Shown: piece after piece, positions 16,252 to 23,988 of the stretch
Numbering within the stretch: position 1 is the first letter of the stretch
Layout: every line of letters begins with the position of its first letter
From: CAWDAQ01 sp963800325
GTDB lineage: Bacteria > Actinomycetota > Actinomycetes > Actinomycetales > Dermatophilaceae
Reading direction: 5' to 3'
Length of the DNA stretch: 64,000 nucleotides
NCBI GenBank assembly: GCA_963800325.1
Contig: CAWDAQ010000002.1
Span: forward strand, 512,987 to 576,986
Translations under genes and position numbers: made by a program
The notes under the pieces: model-generated
What the model saw: only the letters and a program-made list of their open reading frames with translations
The model's database searches: none
Told to the model about the DNA's origin: nothing

Positions 16252-18027
16252 ATGGCCCCCCAGCACGACCCCATCGACTGGGACTCGCAGTTCCCCCCCG
16301 AGGTGCTGCGGCAGTACGCCTTCCTCGGGGACGGCGAGCGCGGCATCCTCGTCGGCCCGCGCGGTGAGTTCGGCTTCATGTGCGCCCCGCGCTGGGACTC
16401 CGACGCCGTCTTCTCCGCGCTCATCGGCGGGGGTGGCGGGTACGCCGTCACCCCGATGGACCGGCCGTTCGTCTGGGGCGGCAGCTACGAGGAGAACAGC
16501 CTGATCTGGCGCAGCCGGTGGGTCAGCCGCCACCAGGTCATCGAGTGCCGGGAGGCGCTCGCCTACCCCGGCGACCCGCACACCGCCGTCGTGCTCCGCC
16601 AGGTGCACGCGCTCGACGGGGACACCACGGTGCGGGTCATCCTCGACCCGCGGGCCGGGTTCGGGGCCGAGCCGATGACCGACATCCACCGGCACGGGGA
16701 CGTGTGGACCGCGAGGACCGGTGGGCTGCACGTGCGCTGGTCCGGCGCCGGCACCGAGGTGTCCCGCTCGAGGGGGTGCCTGCAGGGGGAGCTGACGGTT
16801 CCCGCGGGCGAGCGGCGCGACCTCGTGCTCGAGATCTCCGACTCCCCCTTCCAGGACGCCCCCGTCGACCCCGACCGGGCGTGGGCGGCGACCCGGGCGG
16901 CGTGGACCCGGGCGGTCCCGCACATCTCGGGCACGCTCGCCGACCGGGACGCCACGCACGCCTACGCGGTCATGCGCGGCCTCACCGGCGGCCAGGGCGG
17001 CATGGTCGCGAGCGCGACCATGTCCCTCCCCGAGCGGGCGAACTCGGGCCGCAACTACGATTACCGGTACGCGTGGATCCGCGACCAGGCCTTCGCCGGA
17101 CAGGCCGTCGCCGCCCTCGGACCCCACCCGCTGCTCGACGAGGCGGTGACGTTCATCGGCGACCGCCTGCTCGAGGACGGGTCCAACCTCATGCCGGCCT
17201 ACACGATCGGCGGGGGCGCCGTCCCGGACGAGCGGACCCTCGACCTGGCCGGCTACCCGGGCGGCTGGGACAAGGTCGGCAACTGGGTCAACAAGCAGTT
17301 CCAGCTCGACGCGTTCGGGGAGTCGCTGCTGCTGTTCGCCGCCGCGGCCCGTCACGACCACCTCGACGGGCAGGCGTGGAAGGCCGTCGAGCGGGCCGTC
17401 GAGGCGATCCGCAAGCGCGGTCAGGACTCCGGGGCGGGGATCTGGGAGCTGAGCGACCGGCGGTGGACCCACTCGCGCCTGATCTGCGTCGCCGGTCTCC
17501 GGGCGATCGCCGCGTACGCCCCCACGCCGCAGGGCACCGAGTGGATCGCCCTCGCCGACGACATGCTGTCGACCACGACCGACTGCCTCCACCCGTCCGG
17601 CCGCTGGCAGCGGGCGCCCGACGACGAGCGTCTCGACGGCTCGCTGCTGCTCGCGTCGGTCCGCGGCGCCGTCCCGGCCGACGACCCCCGGTCGATGGCC
17701 ACCCTCGAGGCGGCGTTGAGCGACCTCACCGAGGACCACTTCATGTACCGCTTCCGGCACGACGGGGAGCCGCTCGGCCGGGCCGAGGGGGCCTTCCTGC
17801 TCTGCGGGTTCGTCACGGCGCTCTCGCTGCACCAGCAGGGCCGGGGCCAGGAGGCGGTCCGGTGGTTCGACACGACCCGGACCGCGTGCGGCCCGCCGGG
17901 GCTGTTCTCCGAGGAGTTCGACGTCGCCCAGCGGCAGCTGCGCGGGAACATCCCGCAGGCGTTCGTCCACGCGCTGCTGCTGGAGAGCGCGGTCCGGCTC
18001 AGCACGCCGTGGGAGTCCCCCCGGTGA
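16252..18027 (+). CDS. Glycoside hydrolase family 15 protein (glucoamylase/trehalase-like)
   Basis: A 591-residue protein. ATG 16252 is preferred over ATG 16243 because GGAGGAG at 16236-16242 then lies 9 nt upstream. An N-terminal beta-sandwich domain (FLGDGERGILVGPRGEFG, MDRPFVWGG) is followed by an alpha/alpha barrel with SGRNYDYRYAWIRDQAF, YPGGWDKVGNWVNKQFQLD, the catalytic Glu in GIWELSDRRWTHSRL and the second Glu in GLFSEEFDV. GH15 members cleave alpha-1,4-glucans or trehalose. The actinobacterial clade includes trehalases, so either substrate is possible. No signal peptide, so it is cytosolic. The SigB-like promoter upstream would suit osmotic or desiccation response. Confidence 0.88.
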   Translation: MAPQHDPIDWDSQFPPEVLRQYAFLGDGERGILVGPRGEFGFMCAPRWDSDAVFSALIGGGGGYAVTPMDRPFVWGGSYEENSLIWRSRWVSRHQVIECREALAYPGDPHTAVVLRQVHALDGDTTVRVILDPRAGFGAEPMTDIHRHGDVWTARTGGLHVRWSGAGTEVSRSRGCLQGELTVPAGERRDLVLEISDSPFQDAPVDPDRAWAATRAAWTRAVPHISGTLADRDATHAYAVMRGLTGGQGGMVASATMSLPERANSGRNYDYRYAWIRDQAFAGQAVAALGPHPLLDEAVTFIGDRLLEDGSNLMPAYTIGGGAVPDERTLDLAGYPGGWDKVGNWVNKQFQLDAFGESLLLFAAAARHDHLDGQAWKAVERAVEAIRKRGQDSGAGIWELSDRRWTHSRLICVAGLRAIAAYAPTPQGTEWIALADDMLSTTTDCLHPSGRWQRAPDDERLDGSLLLASVRGAVPADDPRSMATLEAALSDLTEDHFMYRFRHDGEPLGRAEGAFLLCGFVTALSLHQQGRGQEAVRWFDTTRTACGPPGLFSEEFDVAQRQLRGNIPQAFVHALLLESAVRLSTPWESPR

Positions 18028-18380
18028 GCGCCGTGCGTGCGGCCCGGGTGCTGTCGGCGGTCCGCGCCGGCTACGGCCTGCTCCTGCTGGTCCGCCCCGA
18101 GAGGTCGCCGGAGGTCCTCCTCGGTGACACCCGGGACCCGGCGGTCCCTCCAGTGGTCCGGGTCCTCGGCGCCCGTCACGCCGCCCAGGGGCTCGTCACG
18201 CTGGTCCGGCCCACCGAGACCGTCCTCGGGCTCGGTGCGGGTGTCGACGCGCTGCACGCCGCGAGCATGGTCGCGCTCGCCGCGGTGAGCCCCGCCCACC
18301 GCCGACCGGGCCTCGTCAGCGCCGGCGCCGCCTCGGTGTTCGCGGCGGCCAGCGGCGTGCTCGCCCGCCGGGGGCGGTGA
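18024..18380 (+). CDS. Small membrane protein of unknown function
   Basis: A 118-residue protein from GTG 18024, overlapping the GH15 stop by 4 bp, so probably translationally coupled. Three or four short hydrophobic stretches (AGYGLLLLVRP, GARHAAQGLVTLV, LHAASMVALAAVS, SAGAASVFAAASGVLA) alternate with Arg/Pro loops. No catalytic motif is visible and the family is not recognised. Confidence 0.6.
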   Translation: MSAVRAARVLSAVRAGYGLLLLVRPERSPEVLLGDTRDPAVPPVVRVLGARHAAQGLVTLVRPTETVLGLGAGVDALHAASMVALAAVSPAHRRPGLVSAGAASVFAAASGVLARRGR

Positions 18381-18399
18381 CCGCGGAGCCCCCTCCGGT

Positions 18400-18444
18400 T
18401 GCGTCCGCAGGGTCAGCACCCCCGCGACCATCCGTGCGGACGCA
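18400..18444. repeat. REP-like 45-bp palindromic element, copy 3 (inverted)
   Basis: Same 10-bp terminal stems as the 7431-7537 copies but with the internal sequence in reverse orientation (GGGTC near the left end and GACCATCCG near the right). It is the first of the second doublet, with the next copy 17 bp further on. Confidence 0.75.
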
Positions 18445-18461
18445 AGCAGCACCCCTCCGGT

Positions 18462-18506
18462 TGCGTCCGCAGGGTCGGCGCCCCGGCGACCATCCGTGCG
18501 GACGCA
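18462..18506. repeat. REP-like 45-bp palindromic element, copy 4 (inverted)
   Basis: Nearly identical to copy 2 read on the opposite strand. The doublet fills the gap between a membrane-protein gene and gluA, about 75 bp before the gluA promoter element. Confidence 0.75.
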
Positions 18507-18579
18507 ACCGGTCGGTGAGGCGTCGTCTCGGTTCGGACACGCTGGGTGTCGTAGGGACGCCGCCACCTCCGGACGGCGG

Positions 18580-18585
18580 TAGGTT
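18580..18585 (+). promoter_or_regulatory. -10 element of gluA, leaderless type
   Basis: TAGGTT ends exactly 6 bp before the gluA ATG (18592), so transcription should start at or next to the A of the ATG. No ribosome site is seen before the ATG. Confidence 0.45.
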
Positions 18586-18591
18586 CCCTCC

Positions 18592-19332
18592 ATGAGCCAG
18601 CACCTCGTCGTCCTCGAGGACGTACAGAAGCACTTCGGTGAGCTCCACGTCCTCAAGGACATCAACCTCACCGTCGACCGCGGCGAGGTCGTCATCGTCA
18701 TCGGCCCGTCGGGGTCGGGCAAGTCGACGCTGTGCCGCACGATCAACCGGCTCGAGACCTACGAGCAGGGCCGGATCAGCATCGACGGCGAGCCGCTGCC
18801 CGAGGAGGGCAAGGCGCTCGCCGGCCTGCGCGCCGACGTCGGGATGGTCTTCCAGTCCTTCAACCTGTTCGCGCACAAGACGATCCTCGAGAACGTCACG
18901 CTCGGGCCGATCCGGGTGCGCAAGGTCAAGAAGGCCGAGGCCGAGAAGCGCGCGATGGAGCTGCTGCGCCGGGTCGGGGTCGAGGCCCAGGCGAACAAGT
19001 ACCCCGCCCAGCTCTCCGGGGGGCAGCAGCAGCGGGTCGCGATCGCCCGCTCGCTGGCGATGGACCCCAAGGTCATGCTGTTCGACGAGCCCACCTCGGC
19101 GCTCGACCCGGAGATGATCACCGAGGTGCTCGACGTCATGACCGAGCTCGCGAAGTCGGGGATGACGATGATCGTCGTCACCCACGAGATGGGGTTCGCC
19201 CGTAAGGTCGCCAACCGGGTCGTGTTCATGGCCGACGGGCAGATCGTCGAGGAGGCGACCCCCGAGGAGTTCTTCCACCACCCCAAGTCCGACCGGGCCA
19301 AGGACTTCCTCGGCAAGATCCTCACCCACTGA
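18592..19332 (+). CDS. gluA: Glutamate ABC transporter ATP-binding protein
   Basis: A 246-residue ATPase with the Walker A motif GPSGSGKST (about residues 38-46), the Q-loop FQSFNLF, the LSGGQQQR signature (about 139-146), Walker B VMLFDEP and the switch His in VVTHEMGFA. This is the polar amino-acid (glutamate/glutamine) subfamily. It energises uptake with GluB, GluC and GluD encoded directly downstream in the order known from Corynebacterium and Streptomyces. Predicted leaderless start. Confidence 0.93.
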   Translation: MSQHLVVLEDVQKHFGELHVLKDINLTVDRGEVVIVIGPSGSGKSTLCRTINRLETYEQGRISIDGEPLPEEGKALAGLRADVGMVFQSFNLFAHKTILENVTLGPIRVRKVKKAEAEKRAMELLRRVGVEAQANKYPAQLSGGQQQRVAIARSLAMDPKVMLFDEPTSALDPEMITEVLDVMTELAKSGMTMIVVTHEMGFARKVANRVVFMADGQIVEEATPEEFFHHPKSDRAKDFLGKILTH

Positions 19333-19387
19333 CACCCAGCTCCACCCCGGCGCCAACCCGCCGGGCCAGCACACGAGGAGGAACAGC

Positions 19388-20221
19388 ATGAACACTCGAC
19401 GCATGGGTGCCGTGGCCGCAGCCGCGGCCCTCGGCCTCACCCTCGCCGCGTGCGGCGGCGGGGACTCGGGGGACTCCGGCGGGTCCGGGGGCGGCGGGGA
19501 CTCGGTGAAGATCGGGATCAAGTTCGACCAGCCCGGCCTCGGCCTGAAGAACGGCAACGAGTACACCGGCTTCGACGTCGACGTCGCCAACTACGTCGCG
19601 AAGGACCTCGGCTACACCGACGTCCAGTTCGTCCAGGCCCCCAGCCCGCAGCGCGAGACGCTGATCCAGTCCGGGCAGGTCGACATGATCTTCGCCACGT
19701 ACTCGATCACCGACGAGCGCAAGCAGAAGGTCTCCTTCGCCGGCCCGTACCTCATCGCCGGGCAGGACCTCCTCGTGGCCAAGGACAGCGACATCACCGG
19801 GCCGCAGGACCTCGAGGGGAAGAAGCTGTGCTCGGTCACCGGCTCGACGTCGGCGCAGAACGTCAAGGACGACTACCCCGGCGTCCAGCTGCAGAACTTC
19901 GACACCTACTCCAAGTGCGTCGACCTCGTCGCCAACGGCCAGCTCGACGCGATGACGACGGACAACACGATCCTCGCCGGGTACGCCTCGCAGGACGCCT
20001 ACCAGGGCAAGCTCAAGGTCGTCGGCAAGACGTTCTCCGAGGAGCGCTACGGGGTCGGCATCAAGAAGGGCGACACCGCGCTCTGCAAGAAGATCAACGA
20101 CTCGCTGCAGAAGATGATCGACGACGGCAAGTGGAAGCAGTTCGTCGACGACAACTTCGGCCCGGCCGACTTCACCCCCGACCCGAAGCAGAACCCGCCG
20201 ACGCCGGACGAGTGCTCCTGA
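19388..20221 (+). CDS. gluB: Glutamate-binding lipoprotein
   Basis: A 277-residue solute-binding protein. The N-terminus MNTRRMGAVAAAAALGLTLAACGGG is a lipoprotein signal with a lipobox ending at Cys 22, then a Gly/Ser linker. The mature part has EYTGFDVDVANYVAKDLGY, QVDMIFATYSITDERK and the LCSVTGSTSAQNVK hinge typical of glutamate/aspartate-binding proteins of class 3. GAGGAGG lies before the ATG. A small 7-bp-stem hairpin (19346-19365) precedes it, and a stronger one follows. Confidence 0.92.
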   Translation: MNTRRMGAVAAAAALGLTLAACGGGDSGDSGGSGGGGDSVKIGIKFDQPGLGLKNGNEYTGFDVDVANYVAKDLGYTDVQFVQAPSPQRETLIQSGQVDMIFATYSITDERKQKVSFAGPYLIAGQDLLVAKDSDITGPQDLEGKKLCSVTGSTSAQNVKDDYPGVQLQNFDTYSKCVDLVANGQLDAMTTDNTILAGYASQDAYQGKLKVVGKTFSEERYGVGIKKGDTALCKKINDSLQKMIDDGKWKQFVDDNFGPADFTPDPKQNPPTPDECS

Positions 20222-20244
20222 GCACGAGCGCCGCGCGGTGACCG

Positions 20245-20281
20245 GCCCGCGCGGCCCGGCAACGGCCCGGGCCGCGCGGGC
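20245..20281 (+). terminator. Intra-operon hairpin between gluB and gluC
   Basis: GCCCGCGCGGCCCGG at 20245-20259 is the exact reverse complement of 20267-20281, with a 7-nt loop. It sits between the binding-protein gene and the permeases. Such stems usually act as partial terminators or mRNA 3-prime stabilisers so that the binding protein is made in excess. Confidence 0.6.
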
Positions 20282-20307
20282 GGGACCACTCCCAGGAGCC
20301 AGCACAC

Positions 20308-20988
20308 ATGGGTGACCTCTTCTCGCAGTTCGACGTCTGGGGCGCGATCTGGCTGACGATCTACCTCACGGTCACGTCGGCCATCGGCTCGCTCGTCCTC
20401 GGCACGATCATCGCGGTCATGCGCGTCGGCCCGGTCCGGATCTTCAACCTCGCCGGGTCCGCGTACGTCAACACCTTCCGCAACACCCCGCTCACGCTCA
20501 TCATCGTGTTCACGCTGCTCGGGCTCTGGTCGGTCCTGCAGCTCAACATGGCCTCCCCGGAGTCCTCGACCTACATCCGGGACAACGCCGTGCGCTGGGC
20601 GATCATCGGGCTGTCCATCTACCACGCCTCGTTCGTCTGCGAGGCGCTGCGCAGCGGCATCAACACGGTGCCGGCCGGCCAGGCCGAGGCGGCGCGCTCG
20701 ATCGGGCTCACCTTCACCCAGAGCCTGCGCTTCGTCGTCCTCCCCCAGGCGTTCCGGGGCGCCATCGCGCCCCTGGGATCGGTCCTCATCGCGCTGACGA
20801 AGAACACGACGGTCGCCTCCGCGATCGGGGTGGCCGAGCTCGCCGGGTTCATGAAGGACGCCATCGAGATCCGGACCGACCTCAACACGCTGATCTTCGC
20901 GCTCGTCGCCGGGATCTTCGTCGTCCTCACCCTCCCCGTGGGCTTCCTGTTCACCCACCTCTCCCGGCGCCTGGCGGTGAAGCGATGA
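20308..20988 (+). CDS. gluC: Glutamate ABC transporter permease
   Basis: A 226-residue inner-membrane permease of the HisMQ type with the export-proximal motif FRNTPLTLIIVFTLLG and the cytoplasmic EAA loop EAARSIGLTFTQSLRFVVLPQ, which contacts the ATPase GluA. About five membrane helices. CCAGGAG lies before the ATG. The stop overlaps gluD by 4 bp. Confidence 0.92.
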   Translation: MGDLFSQFDVWGAIWLTIYLTVTSAIGSLVLGTIIAVMRVGPVRIFNLAGSAYVNTFRNTPLTLIIVFTLLGLWSVLQLNMASPESSTYIRDNAVRWAIIGLSIYHASFVCEALRSGINTVPAGQAEAARSIGLTFTQSLRFVVLPQAFRGAIAPLGSVLIALTKNTTVASAIGVAELAGFMKDAIEIRTDLNTLIFALVAGIFVVLTLPVGFLFTHLSRRLAVKR

Positions 20989-21890
20989 GCTCCTCCTCGG
21001 TCCTCTTCGACGCCCCGGGGCCACGCGCCCGGGCCCGGCACCGGCTCATCGCCGTCGGCGGCGGCCTCGTGCTCGCCGGCGTGCTCGCCTACGTCCTCGT
21101 CGCCCTCGGCAGGAACGGGGAGCTCACGGCCGCGAAGTGGAGCCCCTTCCTCGAGTGGAGCACGTGGCGCTACTACCTGCTGCTCGGCCTGGCCAACACC
21201 CTCAAGGCCGCGGCGCTCTCGATCGTGCTCGCGCTCGTGTTCGGGATCGTCTTCGGCGTCGGGCGGCTCTCGGACAACCGGGGCGTCCGCTGGGCCAGCG
21301 GGATCGTCGTCGAGTTCTTCCGGTCCGTGCCCGTGCTGATCATGATGATCTTCTTCTTCGGGGTGTACGCGAACAACCAGGTGTTCTCGGCCGAGACCAA
21401 CCCGTTCGCCGCGGTCGTCACCGGGCTGACGCTCTACAACGGGTCCGTCATCGCCGAGCTCGTCCGGTCCGGGGTGCACTCGCTGCCGAAGGGGCAGGCC
21501 GAGGCGGGGCTGTCGGTCGGGCTCACCCGCGGCCAGACGATGCGCGCGATCCAGCTGCCGCAGGCCCTGACGGCGATGCTCCCCGCGCTGGTCAGCCAGC
21601 TCGTCGTCATCACCAAGGACACCGCGCTCGGCTACATCATCACCTTCCCCGAGCTGCTCCAGCAGGCGAACAACCTCGCCTCGCTGAACTCGAACGTCAT
21701 CCCGGCGTTCGTCGTCGTCGGGCTCATGTTCATCGTCCTCAACAACCTCCTCACGTGGGTCGCGGGCAAGGTCGAGGCGCGGATCAACCGGCGCGGCGGG
21801 CACGCGATCCACGCGACCGAGGCGGGCGAGGCGGCCCCGGCCGAGGAGCCCGGCGGCGAGGTCGCGCAGGAGGCGGGCGGCGGTCGGTGA
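20985..21890 (+). CDS. gluD: Glutamate ABC transporter permease
   Basis: A 301-residue partner permease overlapping gluC by 4 bp (ATGA). It carries the same family motifs, FFRSVPVLIMMIFFFG and an EAA loop AEAGLSVGLTRGQTMRAIQL. It has a longer N-terminus than GluC and a hydrophilic Glu/Ala/Gly-rich C-terminal tail. Completes the GluABCD importer. Confidence 0.92.
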   Translation: MSSSSVLFDAPGPRARARHRLIAVGGGLVLAGVLAYVLVALGRNGELTAAKWSPFLEWSTWRYYLLLGLANTLKAAALSIVLALVFGIVFGVGRLSDNRGVRWASGIVVEFFRSVPVLIMMIFFFGVYANNQVFSAETNPFAAVVTGLTLYNGSVIAELVRSGVHSLPKGQAEAGLSVGLTRGQTMRAIQLPQALTAMLPALVSQLVVITKDTALGYIITFPELLQQANNLASLNSNVIPAFVVVGLMFIVLNNLLTWVAGKVEARINRRGGHAIHATEAGEAAPAEEPGGEVAQEAGGGR

Positions 21891-21981
21891 CGCCGCCCCG
21901 GCGTCGTCCGTGCCCGTGACGCGGTGGTGACGCCGCGCGGGTGAGCCTGAGGCGTGCAGGTCGAGCCGGGGGTGCCGCGGG

Positions 21982-22350
21982 TCAGTCCCGCGCGTCCACC
22001 TCCACGGTGAAGTCGTCGACCGACTCCCCGCCGCCCCACCGGCGGCGCCGGACCAGCCGCAGGCCCAGCACGCCTGTGGCGGCGGGCTCGAAGACGAGCA
22101 CGCGCACCCCGGCGGCGCCGCGAGGCTCCGCGGTCCCCTCGAACCGGTCGTCGACGAGCTCCAGGCGCGGGTCGGGGTCGAGAACCTCCCAGCGGTAGCC
22201 GGTCGTCGGGGTCTCCGGCAGCCGGACCGTCACCCGCTCCCCCAGCCGCACCCGGTGCCGGCTCCCCGCGTCGGACTCGTCCAGCTCGGTCCCCACGCCG
22301 GCCCCCTTCACGATCGCCGCCCCCGCGACGAGGGCGTGCCGGTCCACCAC
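21982..22350 (-). CDS. Chagasin-type cysteine-protease inhibitor (I42 family)
   Basis: About 122 residues from GTG 22350 (or 22347). The three inhibitory loops are recognisable: TPTTGYRWEV for the NPTTGY loop (about residues 48-57), a GAAGVRVLVFEP strand in the middle, and RRRWGGGES for the RPW-type loop. Chagasins bind across the active site of papain-family peptidases. The gene is divergent from, and 79 bp away from, a papain-like peptidase, its likely target. No signal peptide, so it should be cytosolic like the peptidase. A longer start at 22452 would run into the peptidase gene and is rejected. Confidence 0.75.
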   Translation of the reverse strand: MVDRHALVAGAAIVKGAGVGTELDESDAGSRHRVRLGERVTVRLPETPTTGYRWEVLDPDPRLELVDDRFEGTAEPRGAAGVRVLVFEPAATGVLGLRLVRRRRWGGGESVDDFTVEVDARD

Positions 22351-22400
22351 AGCCAGCGTCGCACACGCGCCGCCGCCCCGGAGGGCGTCGGGCGACGGAA

Positions 22401-22417
22401 CCGGAGCACGGCTCCGG
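22401..22417. promoter_or_regulatory. Perfect dyad in the peptidase/inhibitor divergent region
   Basis: CCGGAGC and GCTCCGG flank ACG as a perfect 7-bp inverted repeat that touches the GGGGAGGAG ribosome site of the peptidase gene. It could be an operator shared by both genes or an mRNA hairpin limiting peptidase translation. Confidence 0.45.
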
Positions 22418-22429
22418 GGAGGAGCACAC

Positions 22430-23203
22430 ATGTTCAGCGGACTGCTCGACACCGGGTTCGTCTACCACAAGTTCGACGAGGACCAGCACGAGGGCATGCG
22501 TCTCGGCCGCAACCAGTGGCTCGACGGACGCAGCCTCGCGTACATGGTCGAGAACGACGTCCGGGAGATGTCCGGTGGCCTCGGCGACCAGCACTGGGAG
22601 CGGGTCCTCGCGATCCTCGACCAGGGTCACCTCGGCTCCTGCACCGGCAACGCCGGCACCGGCGCGCTCGGGACCCAGCCCTTCTTCGACGCCGTGGGCA
22701 GCTCGGTCCTCGGCGCACCGGACGACACCGCCGCCGGCGAGGACTTCGCCGTCCAGCTCTACAAGGACGCGACGGTCGTCGACGGCTACCCGGGCACCTA
22801 CCCCCCGGAGGACACCGGGTCCTCCGGGCTCGCGATCTGCAAGGTGCTCAGGACCCGCGGGACCATCACCGGCTACCGGTGGGCCCGGACCGCCTACGGC
22901 CTGCTGCGCCTGCTCCAGAAGGGCCCGGTGCTGCAGGGCATGCCCTGGTACACCGCCTTCTTCGAGCCCGACGCCGACGGGTTCATCGACGCCGACCCGC
23001 GCTGGACCGCCAGCGGACTCGCCGGCGGCCACGAGGTCGAGGCGGTCGGCGTCGAGGTCGACGAGCAGGACGCGTTCAGCAGCGTCCTGGTCTACGCCAA
23101 CAGCTGGAGCACCGGGTGGGGCGACGCCGGGTACTTCCGGATGCGGCTGCGCACCTACGAGCAGCTGAGCGGGGTCGACCTGAAGCAGTTCGTCGTGGCG
23201 TGA
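22430..23203 (+). CDS. Papain-like (C1 family) cysteine peptidase
   Basis: A 257-residue protein with the papain catalytic set: oxyanion Gln 65 and nucleophile Cys 71 in DQGHLGSCTGNA, His 201 in AGGHEVEAVGVE, and Asn 224 in VYANSWSTGWGDAGYFRM. No signal peptide and no long propeptide; residues 1-60 replace the usual inhibitory pro-region. The missing propeptide and the adjacent I42 inhibitor gene suggest control by a separate inhibitor. Ribosome site GGGGAGGAG at 22417-22425. Substrate unknown. Confidence 0.85.
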   Translation: MFSGLLDTGFVYHKFDEDQHEGMRLGRNQWLDGRSLAYMVENDVREMSGGLGDQHWERVLAILDQGHLGSCTGNAGTGALGTQPFFDAVGSSVLGAPDDTAAGEDFAVQLYKDATVVDGYPGTYPPEDTGSSGLAICKVLRTRGTITGYRWARTAYGLLRLLQKGPVLQGMPWYTAFFEPDADGFIDADPRWTASGLAGGHEVEAVGVEVDEQDAFSSVLVYANSWSTGWGDAGYFRMRLRTYEQLSGVDLKQFVVA

Positions 23204-23215
23204 GGCCCGGGCCGG

Positions 23216-23902
23216 TCAGCGGCGTGCGCCGACGGCGTCCACCCCGTCCGCGTCGGGTCCTCGCCGGCGCAAGGTGTCCGGTTCGAACCCGTGCCGGACT
23301 CCCCACAGGACGGCCTCCGGCCTGCGGGTGACGCCGATCTTCCGGTACGCCGACCGGATGTAGGTCTTGACGGAGTTGATCGAGAGGTAGGTCCGCCGGG
23401 CGATCTCGTCGTTGCGCAGGCCCTGGGTGATGAGGGCGAGGACCTCCGCCTCGCGCGCCGAGAGGCCCTCCCGCCTGCCCGGCCAGTCCCCGGTGCTCTC
23501 GGACCGCGTCGGGGAGGTGTCGGTGACGACCTCGCCCGCGTGCACCCGCTCCAGCGCCGCCACGAGCTGCGCGGCGGTCATGCCCTTGGACAGGTAGCCC
23601 GAGGCGCCGCGGTCGAGGGCGGCGCGCACGAGCTCGTCGTGGAGGTTCCAGCTGTAGAGGACGACCTTGCCGGCCCCTCCCTCGGCGAGGAGCTCGCGCG
23701 CGGCGACCCGGTGTCCCTGCTCCTGGGCGAACGTGTCGTAGAGCACGAGGTCTACCGGCCGTGCCACCGAACGTCCGGAGTCGAACTCGACCAGGGCGAT
23801 GCGGTCCCGGTACGGCTCGAGCAGCCGCGCCAGCCCCTCGACGACGATCTCGTAGTCGTTCATGAGGGCGATCCGCACGGGCTCACCGGGAGACTCGGGC
23901 AT
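23216..23902 (-). CDS. LuxR-family response-regulator-like transcription factor
   Basis: A 228-residue protein from ATG 23902. The N-terminal 120 residues look like a receiver domain (RIALMNDYEIVVEGLARLL, VDLVLYDTF with the likely phosphoacceptor Asp, then GASGYLSKGMTAAQLV), and the C-terminal part is a LuxR helix-turn-helix (LSAREAEVLALITQGLRNDE, SINSVKTYIRSAYRKIG). The N-terminal acidic pair is reduced to ND, so phosphorylation is uncertain. No sensor kinase is adjacent. It converges with the peptidase gene across a 12-bp gap. Confidence 0.82.
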   Translation of the reverse strand: MPESPGEPVRIALMNDYEIVVEGLARLLEPYRDRIALVEFDSGRSVARPVDLVLYDTFAQEQGHRVAARELLAEGGAGKVVLYSWNLHDELVRAALDRGASGYLSKGMTAAQLVAALERVHAGEVVTDTSPTRSESTGDWPGRREGLSAREAEVLALITQGLRNDEIARRTYLSINSVKTYIRSAYRKIGVTRRPEAVLWGVRHGFEPDTLRRRGPDADGVDAVGARR

Positions 23903-23988
23903 GGCGCCCACGGTAGTCCACGGCGACGTCGCCGGGACGCGGTCGGACGCGCCCGACGAGGCGTGGCCGGGGCACCACCGGGAAGGCC

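Noticed and set aside
14995..17970. 991-codon minus frame that would extend the SDR through the GH15 gene
   Set aside because: The SDR begins at ATG 16005 with the normal Rossmann start; the extension is antisense to GH15.
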